Source: Mycobacterium gordonae (GTDB taxonomy: Bacteria > Actinomycetota > Actinomycetes > Mycobacteriales > Mycobacteriaceae). From it: a DNA stretch of 64,000 bases. The DNA lies in contig NZ_CP070973.1 of NCBI RefSeq assembly GCF_017086405.1, positions 744,001 through 808,000 of the forward strand. Reading direction: 5' to 3'. Positions 52,046 to 60,393 of this stretch are shown in pieces. Position numbers and translations under genes: made by a program. The stretch's first letter is position 1. Each line of letters opens with the position of its first letter. Under the pieces are notes generated by a model. It saw only the letters and a program-made list of their open reading frames with translations, made no database searches and was not told where the DNA came from.

Positions 52046-53469
52046 TGGCCACCGGCAACTCGAAACCGTCCGGCAACAGCGGTCAGAGTTCGGCCGACCA
52101 GCTGGTCGAAGACATATTGCTAATGCTGGCCAAGCTCGCCGTGCTGCTCGGATCGTGGACGGTGCGGTTCCCGGTGTTGAGTTTGCCGATCATCATGATC
52201 GCATGGGCGGGCGCCTGGTTCGGGTGGGGCGGCGGGCTGATCGTGGCCGGGGTATACGCCCTCATCTACATCGCGTTGGCGCTGGTCGACCCGGCCGGAT
52301 TTGGCGCTGCATCGTGGCTACCGGTCCGCACGGCTTACCTGACCTGGTGGCGCTACAAGCACGCCTGGGCGCAGGTGTGCACCCTGCACGGGTTGACCGC
52401 CACGCTGGGTGAGCGGACCATGGTCCCGCGGCTGCGGTCGGTGCGCATCGGCACCGCCACCGACACGCTGAACATCGGCATGGTGACCGGGCAGACCGCG
52501 ACCGACTGGGGCAAGCAAGCCGACGCCCTGGCCCACGCCTGGGGAAGCGGTCGCGTGACGGTGCGGTCCCTGCAGCCCGGCCAGCTCACGGTCACCGTGC
52601 ACCGTGATGACACCCTCGCGGCTGCGGTGCGGCTGCCCCGGCCCACCGACGCGACACGAGTGCAGCTGGCGGCGGTGACGGTCGGGGTCACCGACACCGG
52701 CACGCCGTGGCGGCTACCGATCCAGGGTCATCACATTCTGGTCGCCGGCTCAACGGGGTCGGGCAAAAGCAGCGTGGTGCAGTCCCTGGTCGCCGGACTG
52801 GCCCCCGCTGTGCGGTCAGGCCTGGTGCAACTCTGTGTGATCGACCCGAAGGGCGGGATGGAATTCGCCCGCGGCGCAGGGCTGTTCACCGCGTTCGCCG
52901 CTGACCGCACCGAGCAGACCTTGGAGTTGTTGCGAGGCCTGGTCAAGTTGATGGATGGCCGCACCCAGCTGTTGCGTGGCCACACCCGCACCCACACGCC
53001 GAGCGTCGAGGACCCGTTGACGGTGGTGATCATCGATGAACTCGCCGCCTTGACCGCCTATGGCACCGACCGCAAAATCCGCGCCGAAGTCGACCAGCTG
53101 CTCGGGCTGCTGCTCTCTCAAGGTCGTGCGGTCGGGATCACCCTGATAGGCGCCGTGCAAGACCCGTCAAAAGAAGTGGTGTCGTTGCGCCAGTACTTCA
53201 CTGTCCGCGTGGGACTGCGCCTGACCGAATCGAACCAAACCACGATGATTCTTGGGCAGGCGGCGCGCGATGCCGGGGCAGTGTGCGACGAAATCCCCGA
53301 GTCCACACCGGGTGTCGGCTACGTCATGGTGGACGGCACCGCCGAACCACAACGGGTCCGGGCGTTTCATGTCACCGACGACGACATCGACTATCTGGTC
53401 ACACATTTCCGGCCACCGAAACGCCGCCGACTCCCGCGCCGGCCTGACACTGCTTCCTCGCAGGGCTGA
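52045..53469 (+). CDS. FtsK/SpoIIIE-type DNA translocase (TraSA-like)
   Basis: 474 residues. Two N-terminal membrane helices (about 30-75, with FPVLSLPIIMIAWAGAWFGW) precede a P-loop ATPase: Walker A LVAGSTGSGKSSVVQ near 235, Walker B LTVVIIDELAALTAYG near 330. Actinomycete AICEs move double-stranded DNA between cells with a single FtsK-like protein of this kind (pSAM2 TraSA, TraB). The gene order translocase-Rep-Xis-Int is the AICE order. Confidence 0.88.
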   Translation: MATGNSKPSGNSGQSSADQLVEDILLMLAKLAVLLGSWTVRFPVLSLPIIMIAWAGAWFGWGGGLIVAGVYALIYIALALVDPAGFGAASWLPVRTAYLTWWRYKHAWAQVCTLHGLTATLGERTMVPRLRSVRIGTATDTLNIGMVTGQTATDWGKQADALAHAWGSGRVTVRSLQPGQLTVTVHRDDTLAAAVRLPRPTDATRVQLAAVTVGVTDTGTPWRLPIQGHHILVAGSTGSGKSSVVQSLVAGLAPAVRSGLVQLCVIDPKGGMEFARGAGLFTAFAADRTEQTLELLRGLVKLMDGRTQLLRGHTRTHTPSVEDPLTVVIIDELAALTAYGTDRKIRAEVDQLLGLLLSQGRAVGITLIGAVQDPSKEVVSLRQYFTVRVGLRLTESNQTTMILGQAARDAGAVCDEIPESTPGVGYVMVDGTAEPQRVRAFHVTDDDIDYLVTHFRPPKRRRLPRRPDTASSQG

Positions 53470-53540
53470 GCCATGCCGACCCCCTCACCTGCACCGGTCA
53501 GCCCCACGCACCGCCACCGCCCGATCACTCCGCGGACCCC

Positions 53541-55184
53541 TTGCCCCGACGAGAAACCGCCGCCGAACGGCGAGCCCGGCCCTCCTTCCACGAAATCGCC
53601 GTCGCCGCCGCACAAACTCACGGGGTGTGCGTCCGCCCGCTGGTGATGGGAACGGTCAACCTGGACACCGGCGCCACCGACTACGCGGCGGTGCCCTGCA
53701 AATCGACCATGGAATCGCAATGCGCCCCGTGCGCGAAAAAAGCGCGCGCACTGCGCATGCAGCAGTGCCGCGAAGGATGGCACCTCGACCACGAACCGGT
53801 CCAACCAGCCATTGAACCCACCGAGCAGCAATCCGAGCTGCTGCGCTCCCGCGCTGATCTAGTCGCCGCTTACCGCGACGCCACCACCGACCGCGACCAC
53901 GACCACGAAGCCGTCGCTGAGCTGCGGGCCGCGGTCGGTGAACTCGACACCCAGCTGCGTGCCACCGGGATGCGCGGCACCCTGCCACCACTGGACCCCC
54001 CGCCCACCCCGTTGCGCACTCGGTCGACGAAACGCCGCCACGACGTGATCGACCTGCCGACCCGGCAGGTCCGCAAAAACACCATCGGCCAGCAGTACGT
54101 GGGTAAGTACCGGCCGTCGATGTTCCTCACGTTGACCTGTGACAGTTACGGGCCGATCCAGGGCGGCGCCCCGATCGATCCCGGCGCCTATGATTACCGG
54201 CGTGCGGCCCGCGATGCGATCCACTTCGCCGCTCTGCTGGACCGGTTCATCCAGAACCTGCGGCGCGTCCTGGGCTGGGACGTCCAGTATTTCGCCACCG
54301 TGGAACCTCAGAAACGCGGCGCCCCGCACGTGCACATGGCGCTGCGCGGCGCGATCCCTCACGCCCTCGTCCGCCAAGTGGCTGCCGCCACCTACCACCA
54401 GGTGTGGTGGCCGAACCACGACCAGCTGATCTACACCGATTCCGGCAGGCTGCCGGTGTGGAATCCGACCCGGTGCACCTTCATCGACCCCGACACCCAC
54501 ACACCACTCACCAGCTGGCAGGACGCCCTACAGGCCGTCGATGACGACCCCGATGCGAACCCGGCGCATGTGGTGCGCTTCGGGGAACAGGTGCACTCCA
54601 AAGGCATCCTCGGCGGCGGCACAGAGGCGGGACGGCACATCGGGTATCTGACTAAGTACCTGACCAAATCGATCGGTGAAATCATCACACCCACCACCGC
54701 CGCCCAGCATGCCCATCACGAGCGTTTGCACACCGAACTGGCGATAACCCCATGCTCACCGCGCTGCCCCATCTGGCTGCGTTACGGCATCGTCCCCAAG
54801 GGTGCATCATCGAAAATGGTTGCCGGGCAGTGCAAATCGAAAGCGCACCGTCGAAGCACCCTCGGGCTGCCGGGCCGGCGGGTCTTGGTGTCCCGGAAGT
54901 GGTCCGGTAAAACCCTGCCTGATCACCAAGCCGACCGGCACAAATTTGTTCGGCAACTGCTCGCCGACGCCGGCATCACCCCGGACGCGCGAGACAATGT
55001 TCTTATCTACCGCCTCGAATCCGGCCAACGCACCCCACCCCGCAGCGAACTCATCATGCGAGCCATCTCCCAAAGACTCACTTGGAAAGCCCAATACACC
55101 AACGCAATCGCCGCCATCGGACCACCCGAAGGACAGCGAATCGGAGCAGGCGCATCACCGGGGCCGGGAAGTCGTGGACGTTGA
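53541..55184 (+). CDS. Rolling-circle replication initiator (RepSA-type, HUH family)
   Basis: 547 residues from TTG 53541. Cys-rich segment SQCAPCAKKARALRMQQC near 55; Rep motifs MFLTLTCDSYGP, metal-binding HUH in RGAPHVHMALRG, and a Tyr region GRHIGYLTKYLTKS. A second Cys pair (CSPRCPIW) follows. It nicks the origin and drives rolling-circle replication of the excised element. The true start could be different because TTG has no clear ribosome site; the conserved region begins well inside. Confidence 0.85.
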   Translation: MPRRETAAERRARPSFHEIAVAAAQTHGVCVRPLVMGTVNLDTGATDYAAVPCKSTMESQCAPCAKKARALRMQQCREGWHLDHEPVQPAIEPTEQQSELLRSRADLVAAYRDATTDRDHDHEAVAELRAAVGELDTQLRATGMRGTLPPLDPPPTPLRTRSTKRRHDVIDLPTRQVRKNTIGQQYVGKYRPSMFLTLTCDSYGPIQGGAPIDPGAYDYRRAARDAIHFAALLDRFIQNLRRVLGWDVQYFATVEPQKRGAPHVHMALRGAIPHALVRQVAAATYHQVWWPNHDQLIYTDSGRLPVWNPTRCTFIDPDTHTPLTSWQDALQAVDDDPDANPAHVVRFGEQVHSKGILGGGTEAGRHIGYLTKYLTKSIGEIITPTTAAQHAHHERLHTELAITPCSPRCPIWLRYGIVPKGASSKMVAGQCKSKAHRRSTLGLPGRRVLVSRKWSGKTLPDHQADRHKFVRQLLADAGITPDARDNVLIYRLESGQRTPPRSELIMRAISQRLTWKAQYTNAIAAIGPPEGQRIGAGASPGPGSRGR

Positions 55185-55377
55185 GATGCTACAACTACTA
55201 ACGGAATCACAAGTGCGGCAGATGATTCCGATCGGTCACAGCAAGTATTACGAGTTGATCGGGTCCGGTGAGTTGAGGTCAGTGAAGATCGGCCGACGTC
55301 GGTTCGTCACGGAAACTGCTGTTGCGGAATACATTGCGAAACTCGATGCCGAGTCAACCGGTGACACGGCGGCGTGA
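55174..55377 (+). CDS. Excisionase / MerR-type DNA-binding protein
   Basis: 67 residues. The HTH_17-type winged helix reads LLTESQVRQMIPIGHSKYYE then LIGSGELRSVKIGRRRFV and TETAVAEYIAKL. GTG 55174 overlaps the rep stop and has GGGAAG five bases upstream; ATG 55186 is an alternative. It lies directly before int, the usual place for xis in AICEs, and should favour excision by bending att DNA. Confidence 0.78.
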   Translation: MDVEMLQLLTESQVRQMIPIGHSKYYELIGSGELRSVKIGRRRFVTETAVAEYIAKLDAESTGDTAA

Positions 55378-55378
55378 A

Positions 55379-56578
55379 ATGTCCCGACAACAACTGCCGC
55401 CGCAGATCAAGAAGCTGACCGTTCGCGACCGGCGTACCGGCAAAGACGCGGTTCGGTATCAACTGACAGTCGACGTGGGCGAGGACCCTCAGACTGGCCG
55501 ACGTCGACAGGTTCGGCGGCGTTACCGCACCGAGAAGGACGCACGTCGTGCACTGAGCGAAATCAGCGACGCGGCTGAGAAGAAAGTGTTCGTGCCGAGG
55601 CGCACACTCACAGTCGGCGAGATGGTCAAGAACTACCTGGCGGGTCGACACGACCTGCGTCCCACTGCGCGCGACAAGAAGGCCTACGACCTACAGCCGC
55701 TGGTGGAGCGCTTCGCCGATGTTCTGGCCCAGCGAATCACCAAGACAGATATCGATACGCTGGTTCGCGATCTCGCCGAGGGCGGCACCATGACTGCAAA
55801 GGGCCGGAAGCGCAGACCGTGGTCATCAGCGAGTGTTAACAAAAGCCTCCAGGCGATCACCGGGGTATTCGCAGATGCGGTGTTCCAAGGGCTTCTGGCT
55901 CGCAACCCGGCTGAGCTCGTCAAGCCGCTGCCGTCGGCCCACAAAGACGTGGATACCTACAGTGTCGCTGAAGTCGACATGTTGCGCGCCAGCTTCGCCG
56001 GTGACCGCCTGGCCCATGCATACGAGTTGGCCCTGGTTGGGCTGCGTCGGGGTGAGATCGCGGGGCTGCGCTGGTGCGATGTCGACCTCAAGTACAAAAC
56101 CCTACGCATCGTGAACAATCGCGTGTCGGCTGGTGGCAGCGTCAGTGAGAACGATCCAAAGTCGAAGGCATCTCGTCGTGAGTTGCCATTGCCCGATCGC
56201 CTGGTCGGAGTGCTGCGCGCTGCACGTCGTCGGCAAGCAAAGGAGAGGCTGCGCCTCGGGGTCGACGCTGGCCCGTTTGACTACGTCGTGTCCAACGAGG
56301 CTGGACTGCCGTATGCGCCCCCGGTCGTGTACCGGTACTGGGTGGCTGCCGTGAAGAAGGCCGGGCTGCGACACTTGAAACTGCACGGCGCGCGGCACAC
56401 GGCCGCCACCCAGTTGGCACTCGATGGCGTCGCTCCAGCTGTCATTGCCGCGTGGCTCGGTCACACGGATGCCAGTTTCACGATGAAGCTCTATACGCAC
56501 TCGCAGCCTGAGGCGCTCAAGTCCGCTGGTGACACTTTCGATCGAGTTGTGACATCTCGTGACACTCAGCAGGGGTAA
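55379..56578 (+). CDS. Tyrosine site-specific integrase
   Basis: 399 residues from ATG 55379, one base after the xis stop. Arm-binding N-terminus (GRRRQVRRRYRTEKDARRAL), SAM-like core-binding domain, then catalytic Arg in VGLRRGEIAGLRW, HxxR in HGARHTAATQ, His in WLGHTDASF and nucleophile Tyr in KLYTHSQPEALKS. It should recombine the 45-bp tRNA-Gly core. The last 250 bp plus 36 bp of 3' flank are duplicated at 58037-58326, right beside the tRNA. Confidence 0.92.
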   Translation: MSRQQLPPQIKKLTVRDRRTGKDAVRYQLTVDVGEDPQTGRRRQVRRRYRTEKDARRALSEISDAAEKKVFVPRRTLTVGEMVKNYLAGRHDLRPTARDKKAYDLQPLVERFADVLAQRITKTDIDTLVRDLAEGGTMTAKGRKRRPWSSASVNKSLQAITGVFADAVFQGLLARNPAELVKPLPSAHKDVDTYSVAEVDMLRASFAGDRLAHAYELALVGLRRGEIAGLRWCDVDLKYKTLRIVNNRVSAGGSVSENDPKSKASRRELPLPDRLVGVLRAARRRQAKERLRLGVDAGPFDYVVSNEAGLPYAPPVVYRYWVAAVKKAGLRHLKLHGARHTAATQLALDGVAPAVIAAWLGHTDASFTMKLYTHSQPEALKSAGDTFDRVVTSRDTQQG

Positions 56579-56614
56579 TCGAACAATTCGAACACTGTTG
56601 ATGCTGGTCAGGGC
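56327..56614. repeat. Direct repeat, copy 1: integrase 3' end plus flank
   Basis: This approximately 288-bp segment matches 58037-58326 with few differences (for example CTCTATAC versus CGCTATAC around the catalytic Tyr). The match ends at CTGGTCAGGG in both copies: copy 2 is then followed at once by the att core, but copy 1 is followed by unrelated sequence. Confidence 0.85.
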
Positions 56615-56710
56615 GGGACACGCCGACTCGTGTCGGATGGCGGTCGTACAGTGACCTCAGTCGCTCGAACGCATGAGCGAGCCGCGCCGTGCCGAAGGAA
56701 CCCTGCTGTA

Positions 56711-57652
56711 ATGATGATCCCCGACTACGACCAGGCCGAGATTCTCTCGTTTGAGTGGGGTGACATGCAGCTGCTCTCCAAGATCGTGGGTAACACGGTT
56801 AACCCGCTGACGGGGGACCGCAACTTGTCGATGGTGCCCTATGAGAACTCCGTCCAACCGGTTCAGTTGAAATTTGAGCCGCCCCTAATCGAGCATGCGG
56901 TGGGCGTGAACCACGGCTTTCGGCACCATTGGGAGCTACTTACGTACGCGTTCAACCTGCCAGATCCCGGGGCGTTCCCGGTGCTGCCGGGGTTGACGGA
57001 CGACGACCGCCGGGTCCTCAAGCGCTATGCGCGGATGTGTCGTCAGCTTGCGGGATATTCCGCGCTGAACGAGGAAAGTGGTATGCGCTACAGCTTCAAG
57101 AGCGGCGGAGCCCCCGAAATCACGTTGGTGTTCCCGTCGCCCGAAGCTTTCGCCGGGACCTCGCTCGCCTTCCGTCAATTGCACAGCGACGACGAATTCG
57201 CGTCTTTCACTCGCACGCGGGGCAGGATCATGAAGGCCGTTAAGTTGCTGTCCGCGAGCGAGAAGGAGAGTGCGAGAAGGGTTGTAGCGCAGTGGGCAAA
57301 AGCGCGTGGCGCATTGATGAACAGAATGCTGAACACCATCGTGTGTGAGATGGCCGCCCCACCGGTTCCGCCGGATCGTGAGGTGCCGCCGTTCAGCTAT
57401 GCGAACATCAACCCGCAGAAGCTGATCTTGACCTTCAACTATGGCGACACGATCCACTTCTCGGAAGACGAAGAAGCGAACCTGTCGACGCTGCTGGAAG
57501 CTGAACAGAACGCCTGCTATTACAAGCACTCGGTGCTGAGCGCCATAACGAATCTCAGTCACCTCTACTTCGGGTTCGCCGTGTTGGCTGAGTCCGCAAT
57601 GGCAGACGGGGGTGGGCGAGGCGCAATGGCCTCCGGATCGGCAGCCGATTAG
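56711..57652 (+). CDS. Protein of unknown function between the integrase copies
   Basis: About 313 residues from ATG 56711, with a GAAGGAA ribosome site. No signal peptide or membrane helix. Contains YDQAEILSFEWGDMQLLSKI, PENSVQPVQLKFEPPLIEHA-like wording near 50 (NSVQPVQLKFEPPLIEH), and FSEDEEANLSTLLEAEQNAC near 265. Acidic and aromatic-rich, with codon use less biased than neighbouring genes. It lies between the intact integrase and its duplicated 3' end, so it is probably cargo of a second or hybrid element. Not recognised. Confidence 0.65.
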   Translation: MMIPDYDQAEILSFEWGDMQLLSKIVGNTVNPLTGDRNLSMVPYENSVQPVQLKFEPPLIEHAVGVNHGFRHHWELLTYAFNLPDPGAFPVLPGLTDDDRRVLKRYARMCRQLAGYSALNEESGMRYSFKSGGAPEITLVFPSPEAFAGTSLAFRQLHSDDEFASFTRTRGRIMKAVKLLSASEKESARRVVAQWAKARGALMNRMLNTIVCEMAAPPVPPDREVPPFSYANINPQKLILTFNYGDTIHFSEDEEANLSTLLEAEQNACYYKHSVLSAITNLSHLYFGFAVLAESAMADGGGRGAMASGSAAD

Positions 57653-58036
57653 CAAACCAAAGTAAGTCCCGCCCGCGACCGGGCCGACTAGGGGCGTCTC
57701 CGGTGCCCGGTTCTACAGGGCGACCTGCTGGCCGGAGTAGGCGCGCGCCTCGCCGGGTGGACGGCGGTGCTGCCGGGGCCGACCAATCCGCTGCGCGGTG
57801 GGTCGACACGCGGGGCCTTCGGCATGTAGATGCCGCCTTGGGAGGGTGGCCGGCCGTTGAGGTGGGTCGCGACCAGCCCCGCGCCGAAACCCAGTTCGGT
57901 GTCGGTGTGGTGTTGGTCGCGGGCGAGCTGGAGCGGGTGTTGTGATCGCCGCTGGCGGGGCGCTGCTTCTGGTGGTGGGCCGCGCCACGGTTCGGGTGCG
58001 GTCATCGTCCTAGGTCTCGCCGCGACGGCGGCGGCC
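57653..58036. other. Non-coding or relic region left of the integrase remnant
   Basis: No supported gene. A minus-strand frame (about 57950-57690) reads LARDQHHTDTELGFGAGLVA then THLNGRPPSQGGIYMPKAPR, which could be the C-terminus of a lost gene, but it has no start and no family is recognised. Confidence 0.4.
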
Positions 58037-58291
58037 CCGATCGTGTACAGGTTACTGGCTGCCGTGAAGAAGGCCGGGCCGCGACACTTGAAACTGCACG
58101 GCGCGCGGCACACGGCCGCCACCCAATCGGCACTCGATGGCGTCGCTCCAGCTGTCATTGCCGCGTGGCTCGGTCACACGGATGCCAGTTTCACGATGAA
58201 GCGCTATACGCACTCGCAGCCCGAGGCGCTGAAGTCCGCTGGTGACACTTTCGATCGAGTTGTGACATCTCGTGACACTCAGCAGGGCTAA
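58037..58291 (+). pseudogene. 3' fragment of a second tyrosine integrase gene
   Basis: About 85 codons in frame with the TAA at 58289-58291. It keeps HGARHTAATQSALDG, WLGHTDASF and the Tyr in KRYTHSQPEALKS, so it holds the catalytic C-terminus only. Compared with the intact integrase, it differs at a few positions, so it derives from a related rather than identical element, or has drifted after duplication. It ends 35 bp from the tRNA-Gly CCA end. Confidence 0.85.
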
Positions 58292-58326
58292 TCGAATAAC
58301 TCGCACACTGTTGATGCTGGTCAGGG
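58037..58326. repeat. Direct repeat, copy 2: integrase 3' end plus flank, abutting att core
   Basis: Partner of 56327-56614. The repeat runs without interruption into the att core at 58327, as expected for an intact integrase/attP junction. Confidence 0.85.
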
Positions 58327-58371
58327 TGGAGCCGATGACGGGAATCGAACCCGCGTATTCAGCTTGGGAAG
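58327..58371. other. attR core within tRNA-Gly
   Basis: These 45 bases, identical to 42670-42714, run from the CCA end of tRNA-Gly to its anticodon stem. Because the 5' half of the tRNA continues to 58400, the chromosomal tRNA is regenerated on this side of the element. Confidence 0.9.
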
Positions 58372-58400
58372 CTGATGTTCTGCCATTGAACTACATCGGC
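58330..58400 (-). tRNA. tRNA-Gly (anticodon CCC)
   Basis: 71 nt on the minus strand, followed by an encoded CCA to 58327. The acceptor stem pairs GCCGATG with CATCGGC perfectly; the D-stem is GTTC/GAAC; the anticodon stem TCAGC/GCTGA encloses TTCCCAA, giving anticodon CCC; the T-stem encloses TTCGATT. All expected features are intact, so it should be functional despite being the integration target. Confidence 0.95.
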
Positions 58401-58503
58401 GCTGTTGCCAGAGAAGGCTAGCATCGGTCGATGCCGGAAGGTGTGCGGGTCGAACAAAATCTGGACCGTTCCCGTGAGGCCCGAACGGGTTCCGGGGGTC
58501 GTT

Positions 58504-58950
58504 GAGGTGGACGTACCCAGGATGTTCGATCGTCGGTACGGGGCCGATCCCACCCGGTCGTCGGCGTCAGGGGGCGCGACGCCGATGACTGGCACGGAAC
58601 GGGCGGCCAGACCTGGTCCCGACAGCGACGGGGCAGGATCCGCGAGACCGTCGCCGGTGTCGACGAACCCCACGCATGGGTGTATCGCATCACAGACCTG
58701 CGGGGTCCCCTCGCCGCACTGCTCGCCAACATCGAGGCTGAGTTCCTCTTCGAGCCGGCGCGGGAACCCGAATCACATCGCGCTACAACATTTTCCGCGA
58801 TCTCGCTTGATGGCGCCCGCATTGTCCACCTTCGGCTTGGTTCTGGTGGGGCCACGCACGCCGGATGCTTGGAGGAACTGACGAACCGACTGATCGGCCG
58901 ACTGTGCCAACGGCCGCGAATTACAGCAATGTTATTCGCGAAGTAGTTAA
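58504..58950 (+). pseudogene. Decayed SRPBCC-domain gene
   Basis: One frame reads DDWHGTGGQTWSRQRRG, then VDEPHAWVYRITDLRGPLA and NIEAEFLFEP, the usual SRPBCC/polyketide-cyclase core. At about 58765 the continuation AGAGTRITSRYNIF is in another frame, and MAPALSTFGLVLVG in a third. At least two frameshifts and a missing N-terminus make it nonfunctional. It lies on the chromosomal side of the tRNA. Confidence 0.5.
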
Positions 58951-59029
58951 TGCAGTGAATTAGTGCGAATCCTAAAAATGTGATGTTTACCCTTTCGTTA
59001 TTATCCGTGACCTCGTATTGTGACCTTCC

Positions 59030-59701
59030 GTGGGCAGGCATGAGTTAGCTAGGAAGCCGCGGAAATCGCCCGCAGCGCTGGCTGCGGGCCTAGCTTCTGC
59101 CGCTGTGTACTTCGCGGTGGGTGGTGACGTCAGTCCCGTCAGCGCCGCCCGCGCTGAAGTCAAGACCTTGTTCGCCGAGACCGAGTGCTGCATAGAGCTC
59201 GCCGCGGCACCGGTCGCGCCCAGCATCGACACCTCCCACCTGAAGTTCAGCATCGAGGAGATGGCTCCCGCGCAACGATCGCGGGCTGACCGATCGCGAG
59301 CCAACGCGGGATCCCGCATGCTTCCCGTCGGCGTCGCCCCCGAGGCCGGCCTTCAGGTCAAGACCATCCTGGTGGAGCGCAGCATCAGCGCGCTCTTCCC
59401 CGAAATCCACCAGATTGGCGGAGTCCGGCCGGACGCGCTGCGGTGGCATCCCGAAGGTTTGGCGCTCGACGTGATGATCCCGAATCCGAGCTCCGATGAG
59501 GGAATCGAGCTGGGGAACGCGATCGTCACCTTCGTGCTACAGAACGCCGAGCGGTTCGGCATCCAGGACGCCATCTGGCGCGGCGTTTACTACACGCCCG
59601 GCGGGGGTGCCCAATCCGGCGGGTATGGCCACTATGACCATGTCCACGTCACCACCACCGGCGGCGGATATCCGAGCGGGGACGAAATCTACGTCCGGTA
59701 A
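59030..59701 (+). CDS. Rv0320-like exported protein
   Basis: 223 residues from GTG 59030. N-terminal basic start and hydrophobic stretch [18 protein letters not shown] serve as a signal or anchor. The C-terminal 120 residues contain [34 protein letters not shown] and [19 protein letters not shown], the pattern of ARB-07466-type or peptidase-like C-terminal domains with conserved His/Asp. Rv0320 precedes dcd in M. tuberculosis as here. Probably acts at the cell envelope; activity unknown. Confidence 0.8.
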   Translation: MGRHELARKPRKSPAALAAGLASAAVYFAVGGDVSPVSAARAEVKTLFAETECCIELAAAPVAPSIDTSHLKFSIEEMAPAQRSRADRSRANAGSRMLPVGVAPEAGLQVKTILVERSISALFPEIHQIGGVRPDALRWHPEGLALDVMIPNPSSDEGIELGNAIVTFVLQNAERFGIQDAIWRGVYYTPGGGAQSGGYGHYDHVHVTTTGGGYPSGDEIYVR

Positions 59702-59733
59702 CCGGGACGGACACCGACAGCTACGCTCGTCGG

Positions 59734-60306
59734 GTGCTGCTCTCCGACCGTGACCTCAGGGCCGAGATCGCCGCTGGTCGACTGTGCCTCGACCCGTTCG
59801 ATGACGCCCTGGTCCAGCCGTCCAGCATCGACGTCCGGCTCGACTCGCTGTTCCGCGTCTTCAACAACACCCGTTACACGCACATCGATCCCGCGAAACA
59901 GCAGGACGAACTGACCAGCCTCGTGGAACCCGAACAGGGCGAGCCGTTCGTCCTGCACCCGGGCGAGTTCGTGCTCGGGTCAACGTTGGAGCTGTGCACG
60001 CTGCCCGACGATCTCGCCGGACGGCTGGAAGGGAAGTCGTCGCTGGGCCGTTTGGGTTTGCTGACGCATTCCACAGCGGGCTTCATCGACCCGGGCTTCA
60101 GCGGCCACATCACACTGGAACTGTCCAACGTGGCAAACCTGCCGATCACGCTGTGGCCGGGGATGAAAATCGGCCAGTTATGCATTCTGCGACTGACCAG
60201 CCCGGCGGAGCACCCGTACGGCAGTTCACAAGTAGGCTCCAAGTATCAGGGGCAGCGGGGGCCGACACCGTCACGGTCGTATTTGAACTTCATAAGTTCC
60301 ACCTAG
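59734..60306 (+). CDS. dcd: dCTP deaminase
   Basis: 190 residues from GTG 59734, the normal length. Family segments: [20 protein letters not shown], then [39 protein letters not shown] and [20 protein letters not shown], ending with the flexible tail [15 protein letters not shown]. It deaminates dCTP to dUTP; the M. tuberculosis enzyme also hydrolyses dUTP to dUMP, feeding thymidylate synthesis. It starts 32 bp after the Rv0320-like gene. Confidence 0.95.
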   Translation: MLLSDRDLRAEIAAGRLCLDPFDDALVQPSSIDVRLDSLFRVFNNTRYTHIDPAKQQDELTSLVEPEQGEPFVLHPGEFVLGSTLELCTLPDDLAGRLEGKSSLGRLGLLTHSTAGFIDPGFSGHITLELSNVANLPITLWPGMKIGQLCILRLTSPAEHPYGSSQVGSKYQGQRGPTPSRSYLNFISST

Positions 60307-60393
60307 CCGGCGCATAGCCTCCGGGGCCACAATGGAATTCGACGGCCACGCGAGGTGTTTCCTCCCGCGGGCCGTTGCACCGTGGGAGGGGTT

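Noticed and set aside
58418..59041. A 207-codon minus-strand frame right of the tRNA
   Set aside because: It is Arg/Ser-rich without motifs and lies opposite SRPBCC-like remnants on the plus strand.
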